From: MPNO01 sp965205995
Lineage (GTDB): Bacteria; Pseudomonadota; Alphaproteobacteria; MPNO01
DNA length: 64,000 nucleotides
Assembly (NCBI GenBank): GCA_965205995.1
Contig: OZ242200.1
Span: 372,001-436,000, forward strand
Direction of reading: 5' to 3'
The first letter of the stretch is position 1, and each line of letters begins with the position of its first letter. Made by a program: the position numbers and the translations under genes. Shown one piece after another: positions 8,586-17,700 of the stretch. Below the pieces are notes generated by a model, which made no database searches, was not told where the DNA came from, and saw nothing but the letters and a program-made list of their open reading frames with translations.

Positions 8586-9708
8586 AGTGCCAGTCGTCGA
8601 TACCGAGCGCGGCGCGCTCCTCGGTCGTCTGCTCCAGCTTGAACGGCTCGACCGGGATGCCGGTCGCGTCGGCGATCCGCACCACCGCGTTGAACGACGC
8701 GACGACGCCGGCGGCATCGACGAAGCCTTGCTCGCCGACCGCCGGGATCAACGCATCCCGGGCGCGGTCGACCTCGGCGTCGGTGCCGCCGATCGCCGCT
8801 TCGGCGAAGTCGAGCAACAGGCGGCCATGCGGCACGCCGCCGTCCCCGTCTCCGGTGACGCCGTCGAGGGAGTAGGTCTCGCCGTAATGCCTGCCGCTCT
8901 CACGGAGCAGCATCACATGGCCGGCGGTTCAGTATCGGCACCGGTTGATCAGCGACACCCTCGCGGCCACGAGCTCCATCTGGGCGTGGCTGATCGCGCG
9001 GTACTCGTTGGCGAAGTCCTTGAGCGCGAATTGCGGTAAATAGATCACGTCGTCGAGCTCGAAGAACGCCGCCACCTCGGCCGGGACGAGGCTCATCCCG
9101 CGGTGGATGTTGGCCACCAGATCCGGCGTCTTGTCGCCATAAGGGTTGGGGTCGTCATCCGCGATGTCCGCGGGTTCGAGGGTGGCGACCCAGGCGAGGT
9201 CCCGCCTGGCATCCCGCGGGCGGTGACGCGAAGGCATGCCGGGCTCGGGCTCCGGCAAAGCCCGCGGCGGGACGCCGAGCCCCCTGGCCAGCGTGTCCAG
9301 CGCCGTCGCGATGGAGACCACGCCGACGATCTCGACATATTCCGGCTCGCTCAGCCCGCTCTCGATCGTGCGCCGGAACCAGGCTTCGGTCAGCCGCCCG
9401 GAATCGGTGCGGATCCGGTGAATCGTCTCGACGACAGTGTCCGGCAGACCGCTCGTCGAATCGTGGACGCCGTCCACCGCGAAGGGGGAAAGCGCGGCGG
9501 CGCGTTCGCGGCAGAGCGCGCAGCCCGGCGCTTCGCGGCAGGCAGCGACCATGGCGAGCCGTTCAGCGCCGTCCCACCACGTCCCCGGCCGGGCGAGATG
9601 CTTCCAGGCCCGCGCGTAGGCCTCGTCGAGGTCGGCGCGCACCGGAAAAGGTGCCGCCTCGGAAAGCGTTTCGCTACCCATCGTCGGCCGGTCTCCCTCG
9701 GTGTTCAT
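8584..9708 (-). CDS. CMD/AhpD-like protein, candidate selenoprotein with in-frame TGA (Sec260)
   Basis: One reading frame of 374 codons is interrupted only by TGA at 8931-8929. Before it the protein reads ...SLINRCRY and after it TAGHVMLLRESGR..., exactly where carboxymuconolactone-decarboxylase/AhpD-like proteins carry the second Cys of the redox CxxC motif. With the TGA read as Sec the motif is Cys257-Arg-Tyr-Sec260. The 114 codons after the TGA keep family-like sequence up to the true TGA stop at 8586-8584. A second pair, Cys63-Ala-Leu-Cys66, is in the N-terminal half. Start 9708 overlaps the stop of the DMT transporter gene (ATGA); ATG 9681, behind GAGGGAG, is an alternative. A SECIS-like hairpin follows the TGA. 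The role is probably thiol/selenol peroxidase or a related redox reaction. The alternative is a pseudogene with one Cys-to-stop change. Confidence 0.85.
8892..8912 (-). promoter_or_regulatory. Candidate bacterial SECIS element
   Basis: Starting 16 nt after the in-frame TGA, TGCTGCTC (8912-8905) pairs with GAGCGGCA (8899-8892): 8 bp with one G-U pair, closed by the 5-nt loop CGTGA. The loop starts 24 nt after the TGA and has G in its second position followed by T. Position, stem length and a G in the first two loop bases match the known pattern of bacterial SECIS elements read by SelB. The element lies wholly inside the coding frame. Confidence 0.7.
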
Positions 9709-10616
9709 TTTGCTTCCCGCTGCCGCCGCCGTTCGACCGCGTCGCGGCGGGTGATGAACAGGAGTGCTGCGATTATCACCGCCGTGCCCGCGGCCGACCA
9801 GATGTCGGGAATCTCGGTGAAGACGATGAATCCGAACAGCGCCGCAAGCGGCATGCGAAGGAAGTCGAGCGGGGCGACGATCGTCACCTCGCCCGCATCG
9901 TAGGCGCGGGCGAGGAAATGCTGACCGACGCCGCCGAGCACGCCCGCGGCGATCAGCCAACCGAGCTGGCGCCAGTCCGGCGTCTCCCAGGTGAGGATCG
10001 CGGGCGGCAGCAGGAACAGGGTGCCGAAGAGGAAGAAATAGAAGACGATCCGCGCCGGCGGCTCGGTCCGCGACAGGCTCTTCAGGGAAATGATCGCGCC
10101 GCTGGTGAGCACCGCGCTGCCGAGCGCGATCAGCATCGCGTGGTCGATCTCGCCGTGCGGCTTGACGATCATCACCACCCCGACGAACGCGGCGATCGTG
10201 GCGAATGTCCGGTCGCGGCGAATGGCCTCGCCGAGGATGAGGCCCGACAGCAGGATCGACCAGAACGGCGAGGTGAAGGAAAGCACCATCGTGTCCGACA
10301 GCATCAGCCGCCCGACCGCGTAGACGATGCAGGCGAAGGACGCGATGCCGAAGAACGCCCTCAGGAAATGCGTCTTCAGGCGGCGGGTCGCGACGCCCGC
10401 GCGGCCCACCCGGGCGAGCCAGGGGATGAACATGACCAGCGCCACCGTGGTCCGCATCAGCGCGACGACGAAGAACGGCAGCTCGGTCGCCATCTGCTTG
10501 ATGAGCACGAACATCGCGGTCAGCAGCGTCACGGCGAGCAGCATCCAGAGGATGCCGCGCAAATTGTCGAGTTTCGGGCGGTAGGCGGTCGGACTCCGCG
10601 CCCACTTGTCGGTCAC
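9705..10616 (-). CDS. DMT-superfamily (EamA) transporter
   Basis: 303 residues, GTG start 5 bp after the stop of the upstream dehydrogenase gene. Ten hydrophobic segments in two EamA halves are visible, for example ILWMLLAVTLLTAMFVLI at the N-terminus and WSAAGTAVIIAALLFI at the C-terminus, with a basic tail. These inner-membrane carriers export amino acids, metabolites or drugs; the cargo is unknown. The gene overlaps the candidate selenoprotein by 4 bp, so both should be made from one transcript with the hydroxyisobutyrate-dehydrogenase-like gene. Confidence 0.92.
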   Translation of the reverse strand: MTDKWARSPTAYRPKLDNLRGILWMLLAVTLLTAMFVLIKQMATELPFFVVALMRTTVALVMFIPWLARVGRAGVATRRLKTHFLRAFFGIASFACIVYAVGRLMLSDTMVLSFTSPFWSILLSGLILGEAIRRDRTFATIAAFVGVVMIVKPHGEIDHAMLIALGSAVLTSGAIISLKSLSRTEPPARIVFYFFLFGTLFLLPPAILTWETPDWRQLGWLIAAGVLGGVGQHFLARAYDAGEVTIVAPLDFLRMPLAALFGFIVFTEIPDIWSAAGTAVIIAALLFITRRDAVERRRQREAK

Positions 10617-10620
10617 CGCC

Positions 10621-11517
10621 CTACCGGAGCTCTTCGCGGGCGAGCCGTTCGAGCCAGCGGGCGATTTCGGTGTGGTCCCGCGCGGGCTCGAGGTTCTGCT
10701 GCGCCTGGGCCCAGATCTGTCGGCTGAGCGCGGCGAACGGAACGGCGGTGTCGGTCTCCCGCGCCAGGTCGAGCGCGATGTCGAGGTCCTTCACCATGAG
10801 GTCCATCGCAAACCCGGAATCGAAGCTCCGGGAAAAGACGAACCGGGCGAGCTTGTTGCGCGTCGAGTGGTTCATCCCGGTCGAGGAATTGACCACCTCG
10901 GCCATCGTCTCCGGCTCCAGCCCGAAACGCTTGCCGACCAGGAACGCCTCGACCGCGATCAGGAAGCCGGCCGCGCTGATCGTGTTGTTGAGCGCCTTGA
11001 GCGCGTGGCCCGACCCGATGGCGCCGGTGTGAATGACGCGCTTGCCGATGGCCTCGAGGACCGGCCGGCAGCGCTCGACCAGCGCCGCATCGCCGCCCGC
11101 CATCACGGTGAGCGTGCCCTCGACCGCGCCCTTTCGCCCGCCCGAGACAGGCGCGTCGATCGTGCCGATCCCGCGTTCCGACAGCGCCGCGGCGAGTTCC
11201 ACCGTGCCGGCCGGCTCGGAGGAGCTCATGTCGATCAGGATCCCACCCTCCGGGAACCCGTCGGCGATCCCGCCCGGCTCCAGCGCGGTGCGGGCGACGT
11301 CGGCGCCGGTCGGCAGCATGGTGATCACGACATCGCTGGCGGCGGCGACCGCCTGGGGGCCGTTGGCCTTCCGACCGCCGGTGGCTTCCGCCGCGGCTTC
11401 GGTGCGCGCCGGCGCAATATCGTAGAGCCTGAGCGCATAGCCCGCCTTGGCGACGCGCTCCGCCATCGGGCCGCCCATCGCCCCGAGGCCGATAATGCCG
11501 ACGTTGCGCAATTCCAT
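10621..11517 (-). CDS. NAD(P)-dependent beta-hydroxyacid dehydrogenase (3-hydroxyisobutyrate dehydrogenase family)
   Basis: 298 residues. The N-terminal Rossmann fold shows GIIGLGAMGGPMA at residues 7-19, then DAPVSGGRKGA (about 119), the substrate-binding signature, and Lys in GHALKALNN (about 171), the catalytic lysine region. It oxidises a beta-hydroxy acid such as 3-hydroxyisobutyrate, tartronate semialdehyde or a homologue; which one cannot be decided. ATG 11517 is used; the longer upstream frame is not protein-like. It is followed by the DMT transporter 4 bp later. Confidence 0.92.
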   Translation of the reverse strand: MELRNVGIIGLGAMGGPMAERVAKAGYALRLYDIAPARTEAAAEATGGRKANGPQAVAAASDVVITMLPTGADVARTALEPGGIADGFPEGGILIDMSSSEPAGTVELAAALSERGIGTIDAPVSGGRKGAVEGTLTVMAGGDAALVERCRPVLEAIGKRVIHTGAIGSGHALKALNNTISAAGFLIAVEAFLVGKRFGLEPETMAEVVNSSTGMNHSTRNKLARFVFSRSFDSGFAMDLMVKDLDIALDLARETDTAVPFAALSRQIWAQAQQNLEPARDHTEIARWLERLAREELR

Positions 11518-11594
11518 CGCGCGGGCCTTCCTGCCGGTTTTTCGCGGATGCCGCATCCTATCGCCTCGGACGGGGCCGCGAAACGGCCGGACGA

Positions 11595-12713
<1,119 letters not shown>

Positions 12714-12819
12714 GGCACTCTCCCTTTCAGTCCCGGCTGGGCGGCCCGTGACGCGGGCGAGGCCGGTGCCGGTCTGTCAAAAATGGGTCGGGTCAGGATC
12801 GACCACAAGGAGTTTCAGC

Positions 12820-13812
12820 ATGCGCGCCATCGTCGCCAATGACATCGGACCGCCGGAAGATTTGATCATCGAGGAGCTGCCCGACCCGGTACCCGGCCCG
12901 GGCGAGGTTCTGGTCGATATCAGGGCGGCGGCGGTCAACTTCCCCGATCTGCTGGTGATCGAGGGCAAGTACCAGATCGTCCCGCCGCATCCCTTCGTGC
13001 CGGGCAAGGAGGGCGCCGGGGTGGTCGCGGCGATCGGCGAGGGCGTCGACGGGCTGTCCCTCGGCGACCGGGTGATGGTCCAGGCCGAATGGGGGACCTA
13101 CGCGCAGAAGCTCGTCGTCGCGGCGGATCACTGCTTCCCGATGCCGGACGGGATGGGCTTCGACGAGGCCGCGGCGATCGGCATCGCCTACCAGACGGCG
13201 CATTTCGCGCTGGTGGCCCGCGCCGGGGTCAAGCGGGGCGACCGGGTGCTGGTAACCGCCGCGACCGGCAGTGTCGGCATCGCCGCCATGCAGCTCGCCA
13301 AGGCGTTCGGCTGCATTGTGCTCGCCGGCGTCACCACGATGTCGAAGGCGGGGGTGGCGCGCGAGAACGGGGCCGATCACATCGTCGATCTCACGGTCGG
13401 AAACTTGCGCGACTCGATCCGGAAACAGGTGAAGGAGGCCTGCGGCGCGGTCGACGTGGTCATCGAGATCGTCGGCGGCGAGGTCTTCGAGGGCGCCATC
13501 CGCGCGCTCGATTTCGAGGGGCGGATCGTCGTCGTCGGCTTCACGAGCGGCGAGATCCCGTCCTTCAGGACCAACTATGCGCTCTTGAAGGTGATCTCGG
13601 TGACCGGCGTCAACTGGTCGACCTATCGCGACCGCGACCCGGGATGGGTGCGGCGCGTCCAGGGCGAGATCTTCGACCTCTATCGCGAGGGCAGGATCGC
13701 CGTCCCGGTCCAGGCGGTCCTGCCGATGACCGGCTTTGTCGAGGCGTTCGACGTGATCCGCGACCGCCAGGTGCGCGGCAAGGTGATCCTCGACATGGGC
13801 GCGGGCAGCTAA
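12820..13812 (+). CDS. NADPH:quinone oxidoreductase family (zinc-free MDR)
   Basis: 330 residues, ATG 8 bp behind AAGGAG. A medium-chain reductase without zinc ligands: N-terminal GroES-like domain with PGKEGAGVVAAIGEGVDG (about residue 65), then the NADPH-binding segment VTAATGSVGIAAMQLAKA (about 146). VNFPDLLVIEGKYQ is typical of the QOR/acryloyl-CoA-reductase-like group. It reduces quinones or enoyl/enone substrates. It stands alone between ald and the small gene at 13.8 kb. Confidence 0.9.
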   Translation: MRAIVANDIGPPEDLIIEELPDPVPGPGEVLVDIRAAAVNFPDLLVIEGKYQIVPPHPFVPGKEGAGVVAAIGEGVDGLSLGDRVMVQAEWGTYAQKLVVAADHCFPMPDGMGFDEAAAIGIAYQTAHFALVARAGVKRGDRVLVTAATGSVGIAAMQLAKAFGCIVLAGVTTMSKAGVARENGADHIVDLTVGNLRDSIRKQVKEACGAVDVVIEIVGGEVFEGAIRALDFEGRIVVVGFTSGEIPSFRTNYALLKVISVTGVNWSTYRDRDPGWVRRVQGEIFDLYREGRIAVPVQAVLPMTGFVEAFDVIRDRQVRGKVILDMGAGS

Positions 13813-13827
13813 CCGCGCCCGGCCGGT

Positions 13828-14007
13828 TCATGCCCGGCGGCGCGCCTTCCAGCCGAAGCTCGCGGGCGAGTAGGACAGTCTCGGCGTTCGGTTGATCTGA
13901 CGCTTGAAGGCCGCGTATTCGCGCAAATTGTACACCTCTTGGGTGTGTATCCGGGGCCGCGCCGGACGATCGATCATCGGTTTGAAAAAGGACATGAGGA
14001 TATGCAT
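13828..14007 (-). CDS. Small protein of unknown function (59 aa)
   Basis: ATG 14007 sits behind GAAGGGGGAC. The predicted 59-residue protein is basic, with a hydrophobic amino end (MHILMSFFKPM) and a middle part EVYNLREYAAFKRQ that could form one amphipathic helix. I recognise no family, although the size, the helix and the RQ-rich basic part recall the many small DUF1127-like proteins of this class of bacteria. It is divergent from the XRE regulator gene, and the three operators at 14051-14129 lie between the two starts, so it is the likely co-regulated target. An artefact ORF cannot be excluded. Confidence 0.55.
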   Translation of the reverse strand: MHILMSFFKPMIDRPARPRIHTQEVYNLREYAAFKRQINRTPRLSYSPASFGWKARRRA

Positions 14008-14050
14008 GGCCCGTCCCCCTTCTCGTACCGTCGTTTGTACCGCTCTCGTG

Positions 14051-14129
14051 TGCGCACTCTGTGCGCCTGAATGGGAAGATAGGCGCACAACGTGCGCAAA
14101 GCAAGTTGAAAAGCGCACTTTGTGCGCCT
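14051..14129. promoter_or_regulatory. Three palindromic operators in a divergent promoter
   Basis: Three copies of an 18-bp site built on GCGCAC-N3-GTGCGC: TGCGCACTCTGTGCGCCT at 14051-14068, the same site inverted at 14081-14098, and AGCGCACTTTGTGCGCCT at 14112-14129. Only the 3-bp centre and one outer base vary. Centres are 30 and 31 bp apart, close to three helical turns, so dimers would sit on one face of the DNA. They lie between the small minus-strand gene and the XRE-type regulator, which is the obvious candidate to bind them. Confidence 0.75.
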
Positions 14130-14210
14130 AACATCGGATCGTCTGTTTAGCCATTGAAAGAAGTCGTGTCGGCCGTGGACAAGGATCGCGAGAGCGGAAG
14201 GACGCCGGCG

Positions 14211-14420
14211 ATGTCGCCCGCCCGTTTCAAGCGCTGGCGCAAGTCGCTCAAACTGTCGCAGAAGGAGGCGGCGGTCGCGCTCGGGCTCAAGCGGCGCATC
14301 CTGCAGTACTACGAGAAGGGCGAGCGCAACGGCGAACGGGTCGAGATCCCGAAGACCGTGCGGCTCGCCTGCTACGCCCTGTCCCGGGGCTGCGAGGACT
14401 ATTCGGGGCCGGACGAGTAG
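14211..14420 (+). CDS. XRE-type helix-turn-helix regulator
   Basis: 69 residues from ATG 14211, which has GGAAGGA 8 bp upstream. A longer start (TTG 14154 or GTG 14166) would add up to 19 residues. The whole protein is one HTH domain: MSPARFKRWRKSLKLSQKE then AAVALGLKRRILQYYEKGER, the recognition helix part, and a short acidic tail. It probably binds the three upstream palindromes and regulates itself and the divergent small gene. The gene is convergent with the TRAP large-permease gene with only 8 bp between the stops. Confidence 0.85.
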   Translation: MSPARFKRWRKSLKLSQKEAAVALGLKRRILQYYEKGERNGERVEIPKTVRLACYALSRGCEDYSGPDE

Positions 14421-14428
14421 GGCGCCGG

Positions 14429-15793
14429 CTACCTGGTGATGATTTCCGGCCCCATCAGGGCGGTCGGGATCCAGGTCGAGATCCAGGGAACGTAGGTCAC
14501 CAGGATCAGGAACACGAACATGATGCTGACCCAGGGCAGGGCGGCGCGCACCACGTTCATCACCGACATCGAGGCGACGCCCGCGGTCACGAACAGGTTG
14601 AGCCCGACCGGCGGGGTGATCATCCCGATCTCCATGTTGACGACCATGATGATGCCGAGATGGATCGGGTCGATCCCGAGCTCGATGGCGATCGGGAAGA
14701 CCAGCGGGGCGACGATGATCAGCAGCCCCGACGGCTCCATGAACTGACCGCCGAGCAGCAGCAGCACGTTCACCACCACCAGGAACATGATCGGCCCGAG
14801 CCCGGCGGCCAGCATCGCCCCGGCGATTTCCTGCGGGATCCGCTCCTCGGTCAGCACGTGCTTGAGGATCAGCGCGTTGGCGATGATGAACATCAGCGTG
14901 ACGGTGAGCTTGCCGCCTTCCAGCAGGGTCTTCCTTGTGTCCGGGTGCCAGAACACGGCGACCGAGCGGCGCAGGACCGCGAGCCCCCGCGGTCCTGCTT
15001 TCGCGAACGGCCCCATGTCGCAATAGACGAAATTGGCGATCAGGAAGGCGTAGACCGCGGCGACCGCGGCGGCCTCGGTCGGGGTGAATATCCCGCCATA
15101 GATGCCGCCCAGGATGATGAAGATCAGCAACAGTCCCCAGACCGCATCGCGCGCCGAATCGAACAGCTCGCGCCACCCGGCCCAGGGCTGCGAGGGCAGG
15201 CCGCGGAACCGCGCGGTCACGTAGATCCCCGCCATCAGCATCAGCCCGGCGATAAGGCCGGGCAGAATCCCGGCGAGGAACATGCGCCCGACCGAGACGT
15301 CGGTCGCCGCCGCGTAAACGACCATGACGATCGAGGGCGGGATCAGGATCCCGAGCGTGCCGGCGTTGCAGATCACCCCGGCCGCGAATTCCTTCGAGTA
15401 GCCAACCTCGCGCATGCCGGCGATGACGATCGAGCCGATGGCGATCACCGTCGCGGGCGACGAGCCGGAGAGGGCCGCGAACATCATGCAGGCGACAACC
15501 GAGGCGATCGCGAGCCCGCCCTTGATATGCCCGACAAGCGCGATGGCGAAGCGGATGATGCGGCGCGCCACCCCGCCGGTCGACATGAAGGTGGAGGCCA
15601 GGATGAAGAACGGAATCGCGAGCAGCGTGTAATGCCCGTCGAAGGCCGAGAACAGGGTTTGCGCGATCGAGGCGAGCGACCCGTCGGAATAGATCAGCAG
15701 GAACAATATGCTCGACAGGCCGAGCGAGACCGCCACCGGCACGCCGATGACCATCAAGAGGATGATCAGGCCGAACAGGAAGGCGACCGTCAT
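14429..15793 (-). CDS. TRAP transporter large permease (DctM family)
   Basis: 454 residues with about 12 hydrophobic segments. The start MTVAFLFGLIILLMVIGVPV and the loop SGSSPATVIAIGSIVIAGM (about residue 117) are typical DctM/SiaM sequence; GNAG/CNAGTLGILIPPSI (about 153) is a conserved substrate/ion region. It is the Na+-driven transport subunit of a tripartite ATP-independent periplasmic transporter. It lies 3 bp after the small permease gene, in the usual P-Q-M order read on the minus strand. Confidence 0.95.
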   Translation of the reverse strand: MTVAFLFGLIILLMVIGVPVAVSLGLSSILFLLIYSDGSLASIAQTLFSAFDGHYTLLAIPFFILASTFMSTGGVARRIIRFAIALVGHIKGGLAIASVVACMMFAALSGSSPATVIAIGSIVIAGMREVGYSKEFAAGVICNAGTLGILIPPSIVMVVYAAATDVSVGRMFLAGILPGLIAGLMLMAGIYVTARFRGLPSQPWAGWRELFDSARDAVWGLLLIFIILGGIYGGIFTPTEAAAVAAVYAFLIANFVYCDMGPFAKAGPRGLAVLRRSVAVFWHPDTRKTLLEGGKLTVTLMFIIANALILKHVLTEERIPQEIAGAMLAAGLGPIMFLVVVNVLLLLGGQFMEPSGLLIIVAPLVFPIAIELGIDPIHLGIIMVVNMEIGMITPPVGLNLFVTAGVASMSVMNVVRAALPWVSIMFVFLILVTYVPWISTWIPTALMGPEIITR

Positions 15794-15796
15794 TCC

Positions 15797-16423
15797 TCAG
15801 CCCTCCGGACCGCCGGGCTGGAGGGCTTCCTGGAGCTTTTCCTCGGCCTCGTGCGAGGCGATCACCGTGACCTGGTCGCCGCGCGCGATGCGCCAGCCCG
15901 CCTCGACGAACCGCCAGGTCAGGAGCGCCATGCCGACCGGCAGGGCGGCGTAGGGGATGAAGCGGGGCATCTTCTCGTAGGCCTCGCCCTCGTTGAACCA
16001 GTCGGCGAGGAACTGGAGAAACTGCGGCATCGGCACGTCGTTGACTTCGAGGAACGCGCGCTTGCTGGCGAAGGGATACCAGTATTCCCAGGACCCGATC
16101 AGCAGCAGGACGGAAAAGGCGAGGCAGGCGGCGACCGCGACCAGGCCGAGCGCGCGCCTCGCCACCGGTCCGAGCGCGTTGATCACCAGGTCGATGCCGA
16201 GATGGAGCGACCGCTTGACCGCGTATGAGGCGCCGATAAGCACCAGCCAGGCGAAGAGAAAGACGGTCGCCTCGAGCGCCCACAGGATGTTGTCGTTGAA
16301 GACATAGCGCGCGACCACGTTGGCGAAGGTGATCACGGTCATCAGCCCGAGGAACAGCGCGATCAGCGTTTCCTCGATCCGGTCGGCCATCCGCCCGATG
16401 GTCGATCCCTCAGGTGCCGACAT
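15797..16423 (-). CDS. TRAP transporter small permease (DctQ family)
   Basis: 208 residues with four hydrophobic segments (for example LIALFLGLMTVITFANVVARY near residue 18 and ALEATVFLFAWLVLIGAS near 47), the DctQ layout, with a longer cytoplasmic or periplasmic loop near residues 110-140 than is usual. VKRSLHLGIDLV is the conserved DctQ motif. It pairs with the large permease in the inner membrane. The gene is separated from the binding-protein gene by about 100 bp that hold a strong hairpin. Confidence 0.92.
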   Translation of the reverse strand: MSAPEGSTIGRMADRIEETLIALFLGLMTVITFANVVARYVFNDNILWALEATVFLFAWLVLIGASYAVKRSLHLGIDLVINALGPVARRALGLVAVAACLAFSVLLLIGSWEYWYPFASKRAFLEVNDVPMPQFLQFLADWFNEGEAYEKMPRFIPYAALPVGMALLTWRFVEAGWRIARGDQVTVIASHEAEEKLQEALQPGGPEG

Positions 16424-16468
16424 GCCGGTGCCCAGGTGGCCGCTGCGTCATTGCGCTCGGAGCCGGCC

Positions 16469-16507
16469 CCTCGCCCGGGGCAGCCGCATCGGCCGCCCCG
16501 GGCGAGG
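16469..16507 (-). terminator. Intercistronic hairpin between TRAP binding-protein and permease genes
   Basis: CCTCGCCCGGGGC at 16469-16481 is perfectly complementary to GCCCCGGGCGAGG at 16495-16507: a 13-bp stem with a 13-nt loop and no T-run. It lies after the binding-protein stop and before the small permease gene. Such hairpins commonly protect the upstream message or cause partial termination, giving excess of binding protein over permease. Confidence 0.6.
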
Positions 16508-16525
16508 CTGTGTCACGGTGCGGGG

Positions 16526-17530
16526 TCAGCTCCCCACATTCGCGGCCTGGGCGGCCTTGATCAGATCGGCTCCGACGTCCTTCTCGAACTTGTCCCACAC
16601 CGGGCGCAGCGCCTTGACCCAGGCTTCGCGCTGCTGCGAATTGAGGGTGCGGATCTTGCTGCCGGCCTCGACGATCTTCTTCTTGTTCTCCTGGTTCACG
16701 GCATAGGCTTCCCCGTTCCGCTGCACCGTGACCTCCATGAGGATCTTGGCGAACTGGCTGCGGATGTCCTTGGGCAGCCCGTCCCACCATTCGGTCGAGG
16801 CGACGACGAGGTAGTCGATGATGCCGTGATTGGTCTCGGTCACGCCGTCCTGCACCTCGAAGAACTTCTTGCCGTAGATGTTCGACCAGGTGTTCTCCTG
16901 ACCGTCGACGACCTTGGTCTGGAGCGCGCCGTAGACCTCCTTGAAGGCCATCTTCTGCGGGTTGGAGCCGAGCTGCTTGAACTGCGCGACCAGCACGTCG
17001 GACTGCTGCACGCGGAATTTGAGCCCCTTCGCGTCCCCCGGCTGCAGAAGCGGCTTGTTCGCCGACATCTGCTTCATGCCGTTGTGCCAGAATTGCAGGC
17101 CCTGCAGGCCGCGGCGCCTCATCGAATCCTTCAGCGCCTGGCCGCCCTCCGAGTTCTGGAACCGGTCGACCGCGGCGATGTCCTTGAACATGAAGGGCAG
17201 GTCGAAGATGCGGAACTTCTTGGTGAATTTCTCGAACTTCGACAGCGACGGCGCGGCGAGCTGCACGTCGCCCTGCAGCATCGCCTCCAGCACCTTGTTG
17301 TCGTCATAGAGGGTGGAGTTGGGAAACACCTGGAGGCACGCCTTGCCGTTCATCTCGGCGTTCACCCGCTTCTCGAGAAGCGTCGCGGCGATACCCTTGG
17401 GGTGCTTGTCGGTGTTGGTCACGTGGCTGAACTTGATGACCGTTTCGCCCTTGTCGCACTTGGCGGACGCCTGTGCGGCGAAGGCTGCCACCGCTACGAC
17501 GGCGACGGCGCTGACGATCGCTTTCTGCAT
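16526..17530 (-). CDS. TRAP transporter substrate-binding protein (DctP family)
   Basis: 334 residues with a signal peptide MQKAIVSAVAVVAVAAFAA, cut after ASA, so the mature protein is periplasmic. The DctP fold is shown by IKFSHVTNTDKHPKG, then FPNSTLYDD and GLKFRVQQSD; the Arg of KFRV is the usual ligand-carboxylate clamp, and VVDGQENTWSNIYGKKFFE is the family motif. It binds an organic acid such as a C4-dicarboxylate or 2-oxo acid. GGAGGAAAC before ATG 17530 is a strong ribosome site. It is the first gene of the transporter operon. Confidence 0.95.
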   Translation of the reverse strand: MQKAIVSAVAVVAVAAFAAQASAKCDKGETVIKFSHVTNTDKHPKGIAATLLEKRVNAEMNGKACLQVFPNSTLYDDNKVLEAMLQGDVQLAAPSLSKFEKFTKKFRIFDLPFMFKDIAAVDRFQNSEGGQALKDSMRRRGLQGLQFWHNGMKQMSANKPLLQPGDAKGLKFRVQQSDVLVAQFKQLGSNPQKMAFKEVYGALQTKVVDGQENTWSNIYGKKFFEVQDGVTETNHGIIDYLVVASTEWWDGLPKDIRSQFAKILMEVTVQRNGEAYAVNQENKKKIVEAGSKIRTLNSQQREAWVKALRPVWDKFEKDVGADLIKAAQAANVGS

Positions 17531-17662
17531 CGAGTTTCCTCCTGGATGGAATTTGGGGATGGACCTGCGGCCGGCCGCATCCCGATTCCGGCGACATTAA
17601 CCGGACGGTAGGCAGTCGTGCAAATATCTTCAACATTTTGGCCGGGTGGCGCTCGTCACATT

Positions 17663-17700
17663 TCCGGGATCAAACGGCGACTCCGGGATCAAACGGCGAC
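17663..17700. repeat. 19-bp tandem duplication
   Basis: TCCGGGATCAAACGGCGAC occurs twice without a gap (17663-17681 and 17682-17700). The second copy covers the last codons and stop of the MetE-like gene, the first lies just beyond. It is a simple recent duplication that may have moved the stop region; no further copies were noticed. Confidence 0.8.

Noticed and set aside
8929..8931. Ordinary nonsense mutation (dead gene) in the AhpD-like gene
   Set aside because: Considered as the simple alternative. The stop is TGA, not TAG or TAA, falls on the exact redox Cys, the frame is otherwise clean, the gene is coupled to an intact operon and a SECIS-like hairpin follows. It remains possible until selenium genes are found.
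14051..14129. CRISPR array
   Set aside because: Only three 18-bp units, the middle one inverted, with 12-13 bp between them, in a divergent promoter next to a regulator; no spacers of 30-40 bp and no cas genes.
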